A DNA stretch of 14,783 nt from assembly GCA_002315255.1 (NCBI GenBank), contig DCGM01000108.1, positions 1-14,783 of the forward strand, written 5' to 3'. Origin of the DNA: Lachnospiraceae bacterium UBA1778. Lineage in GTDB: Bacteria; Bacillota; Clostridia; Lachnospirales; Lachnospiraceae. Under the pieces are notes generated by a model. It ran no database searches, had not been told where the DNA came from, and saw only the letters and a program-made list of their open reading frames with translations. A program made the position numbers and the translations under genes. Of the stretch, positions 1 through 6,441 are shown in pieces (position 1 is the first letter of the stretch; each line of letters opens with the position of its first letter).

Positions 1-232
1 TGGAATCCACGTCAGGCTTGCTCATCCTGCCGAGGAACTGCCTCGCATAGGAAGAAAGGGACTCCATGTAACGACGCTGTCCTTCCGCATAAATCGTATC
101 AAACGCCAATGACGATTTTCCGGAGCCGGAAAGGCCCGTTAAAACCGTCAGGCGGTCTCTCGGTATGTCAATATCGATATTCTTTAAATTATGTTCCCGC
201 GCACCGCGGATTTTAATCAGTTTTTCCGGCAT
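1..232 (-). CDS. uvrA: UvrA, excinuclease ABC subunit A (N-terminal part; gene runs off the window)
   Basis: UvrA is the ATP-dependent damage sensor of nucleotide excision repair; it loads UvrB onto lesions in the cytoplasm. Only the first 77 codons are present, read from an ATG at 232-230. The translation begins [20 protein letters not shown], the usual UvrA opening. It continues into the first Walker A motif (GLSGSGKSS, about residues 33-41) and then the stretch with [18 protein letters not shown], which is highly conserved in the family. Full-length UvrA is about 940 residues, so most of the gene lies beyond position 1. It follows uvrB on the same strand after 116 bp, the common uvrBA order. 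The ribosome binding site is weak: an AGGA about 12 bases before the ATG, then a purine-rich AGAAAGAA. The family assignment is secure. Confidence 0.96.
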   Translation of the reverse strand, partial: MPEKLIKIRGAREHNLKNIDIDIPRDRLTVLTGLSGSGKSSLAFDTIYAEGQRRYMESLSSYARQFLGRMSKPDVDS

Positions 233-348
233 TTCTTTCTGTCATCCTGCGCCACTGGCGGCGCCTTCCTGCGTTCTATGAATTTCGTTACTGCGTTATT
301 CTATGAGTTTCGGTCCTGCTCGATACTGTGAGCTTCTGCCCTGCTGAA
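233..348 (-). other. uvrB-uvrA spacer with degenerate repeats and a small GC hairpin
   Basis: This 116-bp spacer contains no gene. Three similar 19-23 base units are seen at 269-287, 291-312 and 316-338 on the plus strand. The first two share CTGCGTT, then CTATGA, A or G, TTTCG; the third is more diverged. A short GC hairpin (arms 249-253 and 260-264) lies about 17 bases before the uvrA start, next to its weak ribosome binding site. No T-run follows the hairpin, so it is not a convincing terminator, and uvrB and uvrA may be co-transcribed. Confidence 0.5.
269..338. repeat. Three degenerate short direct repeats between uvrB and uvrA
   Basis: Units at 269-287, 291-312 and 316-338 (plus strand) align as CTGCGTT, an optional 3-base ATT, CTATGA, a purine, then TTTCG. 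Unit 1 lacks the 3-base insert. Unit 3 keeps the CTGC start and a TGTGAGCTTC equivalent, but has several changes. The start-to-start spacing is 22-25 bp. These could be remnants of a tandem duplication or repeated protein-binding sites; nothing in the sequence decides between them. Confidence 0.45.
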
Positions 349-2328
349 TTAATCGTTTAAATACGAGGAAAGCTCTTTCATCTTCTCGCGAAGTTCGATT
401 GCGGCCTCGAAATTAAGGTCGGACGCGGCTTTCCGCATCTGCTTCTCAAGTTCCTTCAGCATTGCTTCGATCTCGTTGCGCGTCATCGACTCCGGATCCT
501 TTTCAAGCTTCGAGCTAACCTTCTCCGCCTGCTTCGAAATCGCAATAAGATCACGCACAGCCTTCTTTATCGTCGTCGGCGTGATACCGTTCGCGCGGTT
601 ATATTCCATCTGGATTTCGCGCCGGCGGTTCGTTTCCGAAATCGCCTTCCGCATCGAATCCGTCATGGTATCAGCATACATGATGACCCGTCCCTGCGAA
701 TTTCGTGCGGCACGGCCGACCGTCTGAATCAGCGAGGTTTCCGACCGGAGGAAGCCCTCCTTGTCCGCATCGAGGATTGCCACCAATGCAATCTCCGGGA
801 TATCGAGTCCTTCACGAAGAAGGTTGATTCCGACCAGCACGTCAAATACGTCGAGGCGCATGTCGCGGATAATCTGCGAGCGCTCCAGGGTGTCGATGTC
901 CGAATGAAGATATCGCACACGGATTCCGGCTTCATGGAGGAAATCTGTCAGGTCTTCCGCCATCTTCTTTGTCATAGTCGTGATGAGGACCTTGTTTCCT
1001 TCCTTCACGGTCTTTCGGATTTCGGAAATCAAATCATCGATCTGCCCCTTTACCGGGCGCACGTCGATTTCCGGATCGAGAAGTCCGGTCGGTCGGATCA
1101 CCTGCTCCGCCCGCAAAAGCTCGTGGGTCTCTTCATAGGGGCCCGGTGTAGCCGAAACGAATAAAAGCTGTGAGATTTTTCCCTCAAACTCTTCAAAGCA
1201 GAGGGGGCGGTTGTCCATGGCTGACGGCAAACGGAACCCGTAATCGATCAGTGTCTGCTTCCGGTTCAGGTTTCCGCGGAACATGCCGTTCAGCTGCGGA
1301 ACCGTCATATGGCTCTCGTCTATGATAATCAGAAAATCCTCGGGGAAATAGTCCATCAGGGTATACGGCGGTGCGCCGGCCGGAAGACCGGTCAGATACC
1401 GCGTATAGTTTTCGATTCCGGAGCAGATGCCCGTCTCGCGAAGCATTTCGATATCAAAATTCGTGCGCTCACGGATTCGCTGCGCTTCGACCAGCTTATC
1501 CTCATGCTTAAACCATTTGACGCGCTCCTCGAGGTCTTTTTCAATCTCCTCGGTCGCCTTCATCAGCTTCTCATGCTCTACAACATAGTTCGAGGTCGGG
1601 AAGAACGCCGCGTGCTCGAGCTGGCAATGCACCTCTCCGGTCAGCGGGTCAAACGACACAATGCGGTCGATCTCATCGCCGAAAAACTCGACGCGGATCG
1701 CCTCATCCCCGGACTCCGCCGGAATAATCTCAATCACATCGCCGCGCACACGGAACGTGCCGCGCTTAAAATCCATCTGAGCGCGTTCGTACTGGTTGTG
1801 GACGAGCTCATGGATCACTTCGTCGCGATCCTTCTGCATACCGGGGCGCAGCGAAACAACCATGTTCTTATAGTCGACCGGGCTTCCGAGACCATAGATG
1901 CAGGAAACGGATGCGACAATGATCACGTCGTCCCGCTCACAAAGCGACATTGTCGCCGACAGGCGGAGCTTGTCGATCTCGTCATTGATATCCGAATCTT
2001 TTTCGATATACGTATCAGTGGACGGAATGTACGCCTCCGGCTGATAATAATCGTAGTAGGAGACGAAATATTCGACCGCATTCTCCGGAAAGAACTCCTT
2101 CATCTCCCCGTAAAGCTGTGCTGCGAGCGTCTTATTGTGTGAAATGATCAGGGTCGGCTTTTTGACTGCCTGAATCACATTCGCCATCGTAAACGTCTTA
2201 CCGGAGCCGGTGACGCCGAGCAGCGTTTCGAACTGATTTCCGCGCTTAAACCCGGCCACCAGGCGGTCAATCGCTTCCGGCTGGTCGCCCATCGGCTGGT
2301 ACGGCGCATGAAGCTTAAACTCTGCCAT
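349..2328 (-). CDS. uvrB: UvrB, excinuclease ABC subunit B
   Basis: UvrB is the DNA-loading helicase-like subunit of nucleotide excision repair. It takes over the lesion from UvrA and recruits UvrC. The 659-residue product matches the usual family length. Visible motifs in order: Walker A GVTGSGKT (38-45); the aromatic beta-hairpin [12 protein letters not shown] (91-102) that clamps DNA; the Walker B/DEAD-like DESH (337-340); SATP (392-395); motif [10 protein letters not shown] (535-542); and a C-terminal UVR domain (about 618-655), the UvrC/UvrA contact. The start is fixed by AAAGGAG (plus strand 2335-2341), six bases before the ATG. It lies behind the S41 protease gene after 132 bp and ahead of uvrA. 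I see no LexA/SOS box of the Bacillus type in the spacer. All catalytic motifs are intact, so this should be a functional protein. Confidence 0.98.
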   Translation of the reverse strand: MAEFKLHAPYQPMGDQPEAIDRLVAGFKRGNQFETLLGVTGSGKTFTMANVIQAVKKPTLIISHNKTLAAQLYGEMKEFFPENAVEYFVSYYDYYQPEAYIPSTDTYIEKDSDINDEIDKLRLSATMSLCERDDVIIVASVSCIYGLGSPVDYKNMVVSLRPGMQKDRDEVIHELVHNQYERAQMDFKRGTFRVRGDVIEIIPAESGDEAIRVEFFGDEIDRIVSFDPLTGEVHCQLEHAAFFPTSNYVVEHEKLMKATEEIEKDLEERVKWFKHEDKLVEAQRIRERTNFDIEMLRETGICSGIENYTRYLTGLPAGAPPYTLMDYFPEDFLIIIDESHMTVPQLNGMFRGNLNRKQTLIDYGFRLPSAMDNRPLCFEEFEGKISQLLFVSATPGPYEETHELLRAEQVIRPTGLLDPEIDVRPVKGQIDDLISEIRKTVKEGNKVLITTMTKKMAEDLTDFLHEAGIRVRYLHSDIDTLERSQIIRDMRLDVFDVLVGINLLREGLDIPEIALVAILDADKEGFLRSETSLIQTVGRAARNSQGRVIMYADTMTDSMRKAISETNRRREIQMEYNRANGITPTTIKKAVRDLIAISKQAEKVSSKLEKDPESMTRNEIEAMLKELEKQMRKAASDLNFEAAIELREKMKELSSYLND

Positions 2329-2344
2329 TGTCGGCTCCTTTCTG

Positions 2345-2394
2345 TCAAAATTCTCAAAGGGAGAGGTGCGCCTTCTCAGAAGGTTTTCTCTCCC
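2345..2394 (-). terminator. Compound hairpin in the uvrB leader (possible terminator or leader structure)
   Basis: On the minus strand a GGGAGAG arm (2394-2388) pairs with CTCTCCC (2365-2359). It encloses an inner palindrome, CCTTCT-G-AGAAGG (2383-2371). The outer stem is followed by TTTGAGAATTTT, an imperfect T-rich tract, and then the uvrB ribosome binding site. It could end the protease transcript or act as a 5' structure on uvrB mRNA. The T-tract is interrupted, so termination would be partial at best. Confidence 0.45.
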
Positions 2395-2408
2395 CTCCGA
2401 GCAGACTA

Positions 2409-2432
2409 CGAAAGGGGCGACATGCGCCCCTT
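2409..2432 (-). terminator. Hairpin after the S41 protease gene (weak terminator candidate)
   Basis: A perfect 8-bp stem (AAGGGGCG / CGCCCCTT at 2412-2419 and 2425-2432, with a 5-base loop) sits 28 bp beyond the protease stop codon. On the minus strand it is followed by only TTTCGT, so the U-tract is short. It is likely to slow or partly end transcription between the protease gene and uvrB. Together with the hairpin at 2359-2394 it makes this 132-bp spacer unusually structured. Confidence 0.5.
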
Positions 2433-2460
2433 CATCGTAATATCTCTCCGAACTCTTCTG

Positions 2461-3669
2461 TTACTCTGCGTGATTCATCAGATAACGGATCGCCGCATCC
2501 AACTGCTCGTCTTCTTCCGTCTGATAATCGTCTTCAATCTCGATATCCGGTTCGATTCCGGTGCCGTGGATACAGACGCCGCTCGGCGTGTAATAACGGG
2601 AAATCGTAACCTTCAGGGCACTTCCGTCCGTCAGTTCGTAAAGTCCCTGCACGATGCCCTTTCCGAAGGTCTGCGTTCCGATAATCGTGCCGAGTTTATA
2701 ATCCTTGATCGCGCCAGTGAAAATCTCAGACGCAGATGCCGTCTCGCCATTGACTAACACGACGAGCGGAAGCGTGATTTCCGGCGTCGTCATCGATGCG
2801 TAGGTCTGTTTCGCTCCATCGCGGTCTTCCGTATAAACAATCATCTTTCCTGCCGGAACGACCATCTCTGCCATGTCACAAACTGAGGTGACGAGACCGC
2901 CGCCATTGTCGCGAAGGTCAATGATCAGCTTCTCTGCGCCGTCTGAAACCAGTGCGCGGTAAGCGTTCTTAAACTGTGTAAAAGTGACTTCCGTAAAGGA
3001 ATCGACTGAGATATAGCCGATATTCCCTTCGAGCATCCGGGAATCGACTTCTTCCACTTCGACCACCTGACGAATAATGGTGTAATCGATATAACGGTTC
3101 TCCGACGGACGGTAAACCGTAATCTCTACCGGTGTTCCCGCTGTGCCGCGGATCTTACTGACGACCAGGTTTACATCGACACCGGTGCACTCTTCGCCGG
3201 CAACTTTATAAAAGATATCATCGTTTCGGATGCCTGCCGCATAACCGGGGCCATTGGAATAGGCTTTAATAACGGTGATGATGCCGGTCTCGACATTCTG
3301 GCTGACCATGACGCCGATACCGCTATAGGTGCCTTCCATCGACTCCTGCAGCGTCTTATACTCTTCCGCCGTATAGTAAACGGTATACGGATCGCCGAAG
3401 GATTCGACAAAGCCCTTCAGGATATAGTCATCATACTCAACGTCCGTCGTATCATACAGGAATTTCTGATTGATGCGCATCCGGATGACTTCCAGCTTCG
3501 TCTCTAACGAATCCGAGACAACCTTGTTTCCGTCCGCCTGAGTCCGGTGTTCCGTCATCCAGATGATGCCGACCGCCGCTAAAACGATCAGTCCGGTCTC
3601 AATGAGACCGACTAAAACTGACAGAGCTATCGCGCCACCCTTCGAAATTCCGTTTTTCTTCTTAATCAT
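2461..3669 (-). CDS. Membrane-anchored S41 family C-terminal processing protease (CtpA/CtpB type)
   Basis: This is a serine protease of the Tsp/Ctp family, expected to trim or degrade proteins on the outer face of the membrane. The 402-residue product has one N-terminal membrane segment (about 12-38) preceded by a basic cytoplasmic end (MIKKKNGISK). Next come a PDZ domain (about 112-190, with YSGIGV and GPGYAAGIRNDD) and the peptidase core (about 215-375). The core contains DLRDNGGGLV (251-260), the Ser of the TASASE motif (Ser312), Lys337 in FGKG and Gln341; the 25- and 4-residue spacings match the Ser-Lys-Gln triad of CtpB. No peptidoglycan-binding domain follows, so this is the short form. 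It starts 18 bp after the regulator stop codon, which suggests co-transcription. A GGAG lies 13 bases before the ATG, a rather long spacing. Its substrate cannot be told from the sequence. Confidence 0.93.
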   Translation of the reverse strand: MIKKKNGISKGGAIALSVLVGLIETGLIVLAAVGIIWMTEHRTQADGNKVVSDSLETKLEVIRMRINQKFLYDTTDVEYDDYILKGFVESFGDPYTVYYTAEEYKTLQESMEGTYSGIGVMVSQNVETGIITVIKAYSNGPGYAAGIRNDDIFYKVAGEECTGVDVNLVVSKIRGTAGTPVEITVYRPSENRYIDYTIIRQVVEVEEVDSRMLEGNIGYISVDSFTEVTFTQFKNAYRALVSDGAEKLIIDLRDNGGGLVTSVCDMAEMVVPAGKMIVYTEDRDGAKQTYASMTTPEITLPLVVLVNGETASASEIFTGAIKDYKLGTIIGTQTFGKGIVQGLYELTDGSALKVTISRYYTPSGVCIHGTGIEPDIEIEDDYQTEEDEQLDAAIRYLMNHAE

Positions 3670-3687
3670 AGCTTGTCTTTTTCTCCG

Positions 3688-4770
3688 TTATTCCTGATTT
3701 TCCATATAATTCATATATTTGACGACCATCAATGCGATCTTGAACGTAATCGCATCGTCAAATACGCGAAGGTCAAGGCCGGTATTCCGCTGCAGCTTGT
3801 CGAGACGATAAACGAGCGTGTTCCGGTGGATATAAAGCTTACGCGAGGTTTCGGAAACGTTGAGGCTGTCGGCGAAGAACTGGTTGATCGTCTGGATCGT
3901 TTCTTCGTCAAAATCTGCCGGCGACTGCTCTTTGAAGATCTCGTCGATAAACATCTTACACATCGGGATCGGGAGCTGATAAATCAGACGGCCGATGCCT
4001 AAGCTCGCATAGGAGACTACCTGCTGCTCGCTCTTGAAGATCTTTCCGACCGAGAGCGCGAGCTTCGCCTCTTTATAGGAGTTCGCTACCTTCCGGATTT
4101 CGTCAGCCACATTGCCGTATGCGACACGTACAGAAGACATCGCCTCTGTATTCAGCATATCGACGATCATCTCAGCGGTCTTTCTAAGATCGTCTTCTGT
4201 TTCATTATCTTTCAGTTCTTTCACGACGACGATATTGTTTTCGTCGATCGCATTGACGAAATCATTTTCGTCCGCTGCGAACAGGTTCCGGACAATGCTC
4301 AGCGCGTTCTGGTCGTCGCGGCGCTTCGTTTCGACTAAAAACGCAACGCGGCGCGAGCGGGTATCAATGCGGATCTGCTTCGCCCGGTTATAGATATCGA
4401 CGAGAAGAAGGTTATCGAGAAGGAGGTTTTTAATAAAGTTATCGCGGTCAAAGCGGTCCGAGTTCGCATCCAGAAGCTCCTTCAGGCTGGCAATCGTAAA
4501 GCGGCCGGAAATAATGCCGATTTCCGTGTCCGGGAACTCGACAATCCACTCCCGACGCGTTCCGTCGAAGACTTCAATATAGCAGAGCCCGCCATAGCGC
4601 TGAACTTCCTCCGAGCTCTTCAGTCCATCTAAAAGCTCGTTGATTTTCGTACTTCTCTTCGGGCCTTCCTTCGCGATCATCGTTCCATCCATCAGATAAA
4701 CGTTGATGCTGACGCCGGAAATGTCATAAGCCTTCTCTAAAATATCTACTATGAGCTGATTCGATACCAT
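3688..4770 (-). CDS. PucR/CdaR-family helix-turn-helix transcriptional regulator
   Basis: This 360-residue product has the layout of the sugar-diacid regulator (CdaR) group within the PucR family. Residues about 4-115 form a sensor-like N-terminal domain. Residues about 135-245 are a central GGDEF-like domain without catalytic motifs. The C-terminal PucR helix-turn-helix has LNVSETSRKLYIHRNTLVYR (303-322), followed by LDKLQ and the family's terminal helix DDAITFKIALMV. The inner ATG at 4770 was chosen because AGGAG (4779-4783) stands eight bases before it. An in-frame ATG at 4806 would add 12 residues but has no ribosome binding site. A promoter lies at 4848-4875, and a palindrome just upstream could be its own operator. 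It is probably co-transcribed with the S41 protease. CdaR itself senses glycerate/glucarate, but the ligand here is unknown, and neither neighbour suggests diacid use. Confidence 0.88.
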   Translation of the reverse strand: MVSNQLIVDILEKAYDISGVSINVYLMDGTMIAKEGPKRSTKINELLDGLKSSEEVQRYGGLCYIEVFDGTRREWIVEFPDTEIGIISGRFTIASLKELLDANSDRFDRDNFIKNLLLDNLLLVDIYNRAKQIRIDTRSRRVAFLVETKRRDDQNALSIVRNLFAADENDFVNAIDENNIVVVKELKDNETEDDLRKTAEMIVDMLNTEAMSSVRVAYGNVADEIRKVANSYKEAKLALSVGKIFKSEQQVVSYASLGIGRLIYQLPIPMCKMFIDEIFKEQSPADFDEETIQTINQFFADSLNVSETSRKLYIHRNTLVYRLDKLQRNTGLDLRVFDDAITFKIALMVVKYMNYMENQE

Positions 4771-4778
4771 ACGATACT

Positions 4779-4783
4779 CTCCT
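4779..4783 (-). promoter_or_regulatory. Ribosome binding site deciding the regulator start
   Basis: AGGAG on the minus strand is eight bases before the ATG at 4770-4768. The alternative upstream in-frame ATG (4806-4804) is preceded by CAGAATGTAGTTGTC, which has no Shine-Dalgarno match. The shorter protein is therefore preferred. Confidence 0.8.
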
Positions 4784-4847
4784 GTCTCATCTTTTGCCGT
4801 TTCCATGACAACTACATTCTGTTGGGGTATAATCTGACCCGCATATC

Positions 4848-4875
4848 ATTATATACCAATATTTTCAAAAAGCAA
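4848..4875 (-). promoter_or_regulatory. Sigma-A-type promoter of the regulator-protease pair
   Basis: On the minus strand a perfect -10 TATAAT (4853-4848) stands 16 bases after TTGCTT (4875-4870, four of six matches to TTGACA). The expected transcript start near 4841 leaves about 70 bases before the chosen regulator ATG. A second AT-rich element nearer the gene (GATTATACC) lacks a well-spaced -35. Confidence 0.6.
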
Positions 4876-4887
4876 ATAGGGAAATGT

Positions 4888-4912
4888 GCGCTTTTTCGTC
4901 TAATAAAAGCGC
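4888..4912. promoter_or_regulatory. Palindrome GCGCTTTT-N9-AAAAGCGC upstream of the regulator promoter
   Basis: The two 8-base arms (4888-4895 and 4905-4912) are perfect complements separated by nine bases. The centre lies about 25 bases upstream of the -35 element. No T-tract follows in the minus direction, so it is a poor terminator. A dyad with roughly 17 bp between arm centres suits a dimeric helix-turn-helix protein. The obvious candidate is the PucR-family regulator acting on its own gene, but this is inference. Confidence 0.45.
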
Positions 4913-4923
4913 CTTCCCTGTTT

Positions 4924-4989
4924 CGTCGGTCTGGTCCGGCAGCTGCGTCGGTCTGGCCCGGCAGCTTCGTCGGTCTGCTCCTGGCCGCC
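4924..4989. repeat. Three 22-bp tandem repeats
   Basis: Units start exactly 22 bp apart at 4924, 4946 and 4968 (plus strand), each beginning CGTCGGTCTG. Units 1 and 2 differ at two positions. Unit 3 keeps the first ten bases, then diverges (CTCCTGGCCGCC). They lie between the ATPase terminator and the regulator promoter. There are too few of them, and they lack spacers, so they are not a CRISPR array. They may be a slipped-strand duplication or a repeated binding site. Confidence 0.7.
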
Positions 4990-5002
4990 GCCCCGAACAA
5001 GC

Positions 5003-5033
5003 AAAAAGGGGGACCTGCTTTCACAGGTCCCCC
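5003..5033 (-). terminator. Strong intrinsic terminator of the ATPase gene
   Basis: A perfect 10-bp stem, GGGGGACCTG / CAGGTCCCCC (5008-5017 and 5024-5033), with a six-base loop, is followed on the minus strand by TTTTT (5007-5003). It begins 49 bp beyond the ATPase stop codon. It is strand-specific, since no T-run follows in the plus direction. Confidence 0.92.
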
Positions 5034-5082
5034 ATATGTCGGTTTCAGTAAACCGTTTCTTTCGTTTCGGAAATCCGAATCA

Positions 5083-6183
5083 TTAGAAGATCGCTTCTTC
5101 CGTTTCTGCATCAAATGCATGAATGTGGTTCATATCGATCGTGAAGTAAACTTCCGAATTCGTACGAGCCGTGGTTTCCGGAGAAACACGAGCCGTGATG
5201 TTCTGGTCAGCGATATCGAAGTATAAGAATACTTCAGCACCCAGAAGTTCATAAACACGTACAGTCGAGTGAATCGTGTTCGGCGTTCCTGCTGCAGCTT
5301 CCTTCAGATCTTCCGGACGGAAGCCGAAGCACATCGTCTTACCGACATAGCCGTTCTCTTTGAGAAGCTTGCCTTTTTCAGCCGGGATAACGATTTCAGA
5401 CTGATCCGGCATCACGAATGCGATGCTGTCGCCAGCTTCTTTGACTTCGCAGTCCACAAGGTTCATCTGCGGAGATCCGATGAATCCTGCAACGAACTTG
5501 TTCTTCGGCGTAGAGTAAAGGACGTTCGGGCTGTCAACCTGCTGGATGACGCCGTCCTTCAGAACGACGATACGGGTACCAAGCGTCATAGCTTCGGTCT
5601 GGTCATGCGTGACGTAAATCATCGTGGTGCCTAAACGCTGATGCAGCTTGGAAATTTCAATACGCATCTGAACACGGAGCTTCGCATCCAGGTTGGAAAG
5701 CGGTTCATCCATTAAGAAGACCTTCGGCTTACGGACAATAGCACGTCCCATAGCGACACGCTGTCTCTGTCCGCCGGAAAGAGCCTTCGGCTTACGGTCC
5801 AGAAGACCTTCGATGCCCAGGATCTTAGCAGCTTCACGGACGGATTTGTCGATTTCAGCCTTCGGAACTTTACGAAGCTTCAGACCGAATCCCATATTAT
5901 CGTAAACGGTCATATGCGGATACAGAGCGTAGTTCTGGAAAACCATTGCGATATCACGGTCCTTCGGTTCGACATCATTGACAAGCTTGCCATCGATGTA
6001 GCACTCGCCGCCGGAGATCTCTTCCAGACCAGCGATCATACGAAGCGTGGTAGATTTTCCGCAGCCTGACGGGCCGACGAAAATGATGAACTCTTTGTCT
6101 TCGATTTCAAGGTTAAAGTCCTTAACAGCGACGAAGCCGTTCGGATAAACCTTACTGACGTTTCTTAAGGATAATCCTGCCAT
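5083..6183 (-). CDS. Carbohydrate ABC-transporter ATP-binding protein, MsmX/UgpC (MalK) family
   Basis: This is the cytoplasmic ATPase subunit that powers CUT1-type sugar importers. All nucleotide-binding motifs are intact in the 366-residue product: Walker A GPSGCGKST (37-45), Q-loop Gln83 in VFQNYALYP, signature LSGGQ (135-139), Walker B VFLMDE (155-160) and switch His193 in THD. A MalK-type C-terminal regulatory/TOBE region follows (about 240-366, with GFRPEDL near 290). The start is supported by AGGAGG (6195-6200), eleven bases upstream. No permease or solute-binding protein gene adjoins it. It is bounded upstream by the glgP terminator and downstream by its own, so it is a single-gene unit. 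That fits the shared ATPases of Firmicutes, such as B. subtilis MsmX, which serve several importers. Which sugars it serves is not visible. The gene symbol is left blank because msmX, ugpC and malK names are used interchangeably for such proteins. Confidence 0.93.
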   Translation of the reverse strand: MAGLSLRNVSKVYPNGFVAVKDFNLEIEDKEFIIFVGPSGCGKSTTLRMIAGLEEISGGECYIDGKLVNDVEPKDRDIAMVFQNYALYPHMTVYDNMGFGLKLRKVPKAEIDKSVREAAKILGIEGLLDRKPKALSGGQRQRVAMGRAIVRKPKVFLMDEPLSNLDAKLRVQMRIEISKLHQRLGTTMIYVTHDQTEAMTLGTRIVVLKDGVIQQVDSPNVLYSTPKNKFVAGFIGSPQMNLVDCEVKEAGDSIAFVMPDQSEIVIPAEKGKLLKENGYVGKTMCFGFRPEDLKEAAAGTPNTIHSTVRVYELLGAEVFLYFDIADQNITARVSPETTARTNSEVYFTIDMNHIHAFDAETEEAIF

Positions 6184-6374
6184 ATTATTTTCTTCCTCCT
6201 AAAGACAGTTTGTCTGTCTAATGATTGCTAACAGTATAATACCGCGATTCCTGACAAATATCTATAACCCAATCCTACAAAAATACGACTTGCTTTTTGT
6301 CGAAAATGACGGATGATTTGTCATCTGTTGCGTTTTTCCGCGTCTATCTTGTGGTTCGGCCCTAAAATACACGC
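6184..6374 (-). promoter_or_regulatory. Upstream region of the ATPase gene with inverted repeats
   Basis: This region between the glgP terminator and the ATPase start should contain the ATPase promoter. A -10-like TATTATACT is seen near 6232-6240 on the minus strand, but no well-spaced -35 is convincing. Two small inverted repeats stand out. AGACAG-N5-CTGTCT (6203-6219) lies immediately upstream of the AGGAGG. GATGA-N4-TCATC (6312-6325) lies farther upstream. Either could be an operator or an mRNA hairpin. I found no clear catabolite-repression (cre) site. Confidence 0.35.
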
Positions 6375-6402
6375 AAAAATGCGGCCGAACTACCGGCCGC
6401 AT
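6375..6402 (-). terminator. Strong intrinsic terminator of glgP
   Basis: A perfect 9-bp GC-rich stem, ATGCGGCCG / CGGCCGCAT (6379-6387 and 6394-6402), with a six-base loop is followed on the minus strand by a run of T (TTTTTGCG, overlapping the stem end). It lies about 40 bp beyond the glgP stop. It separates glgP from the ATPase gene, making them separate transcription units. Confidence 0.88.
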
Positions 6403-6441
6403 CTGGTTTGCAATCGCGGTCCGATCGCCGGCCGCGTTCTT

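Larger units (their letters stand above)
4771..5082. other. 312-bp spacer between ATPase and regulator genes
   Basis: No gene is supported here. Read in the minus direction it holds the intrinsic terminator of the ATPase gene (5033-5003), three 22-bp tandem repeats (4989-4924), a palindrome with 8-bp arms (4912-4888), a promoter (4875-4848) and a roughly 70-base leader to the regulator start. An open frame crosses the region on the plus strand, but it runs through the terminator and repeats and resembles no family I recognise, so it was not called. Confidence 0.75.

Noticed and set aside
1309..2142. Long open frame (277 codons) on the plus strand inside uvrB
   Set aside because: It lies entirely antisense to a well-supported uvrB, encodes no recognisable domain, and is a by-product of the GC-biased codon use of uvrB.
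2444..2462. Possible LexA/SOS box (CGAAC then GTTAC) near the protease stop codon
   Set aside because: The half-sites are six bases apart instead of four and the second is imperfect. They overlap the protease end and are about 120 bp from the uvrB start.
4924..4989. CRISPR array
   Set aside because: The units are contiguous with no spacers, only three copies exist, and no cas gene is near.
4822..5226. Plus-strand open frame (134 codons) across the ATPase-regulator spacer
   Set aside because: It runs through the ATPase terminator, the 22-bp repeats and the end of the ATPase gene; there is no ribosome binding site that I can see, and its low-complexity sequence reflects the repeats.
6184..6260. 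Catabolite-repression (cre) site before the sugar ATPase gene
   Set aside because: The nearest candidate (TGTTAGCAATCA) has the wrong spacing and lacks the central CG of the consensus.
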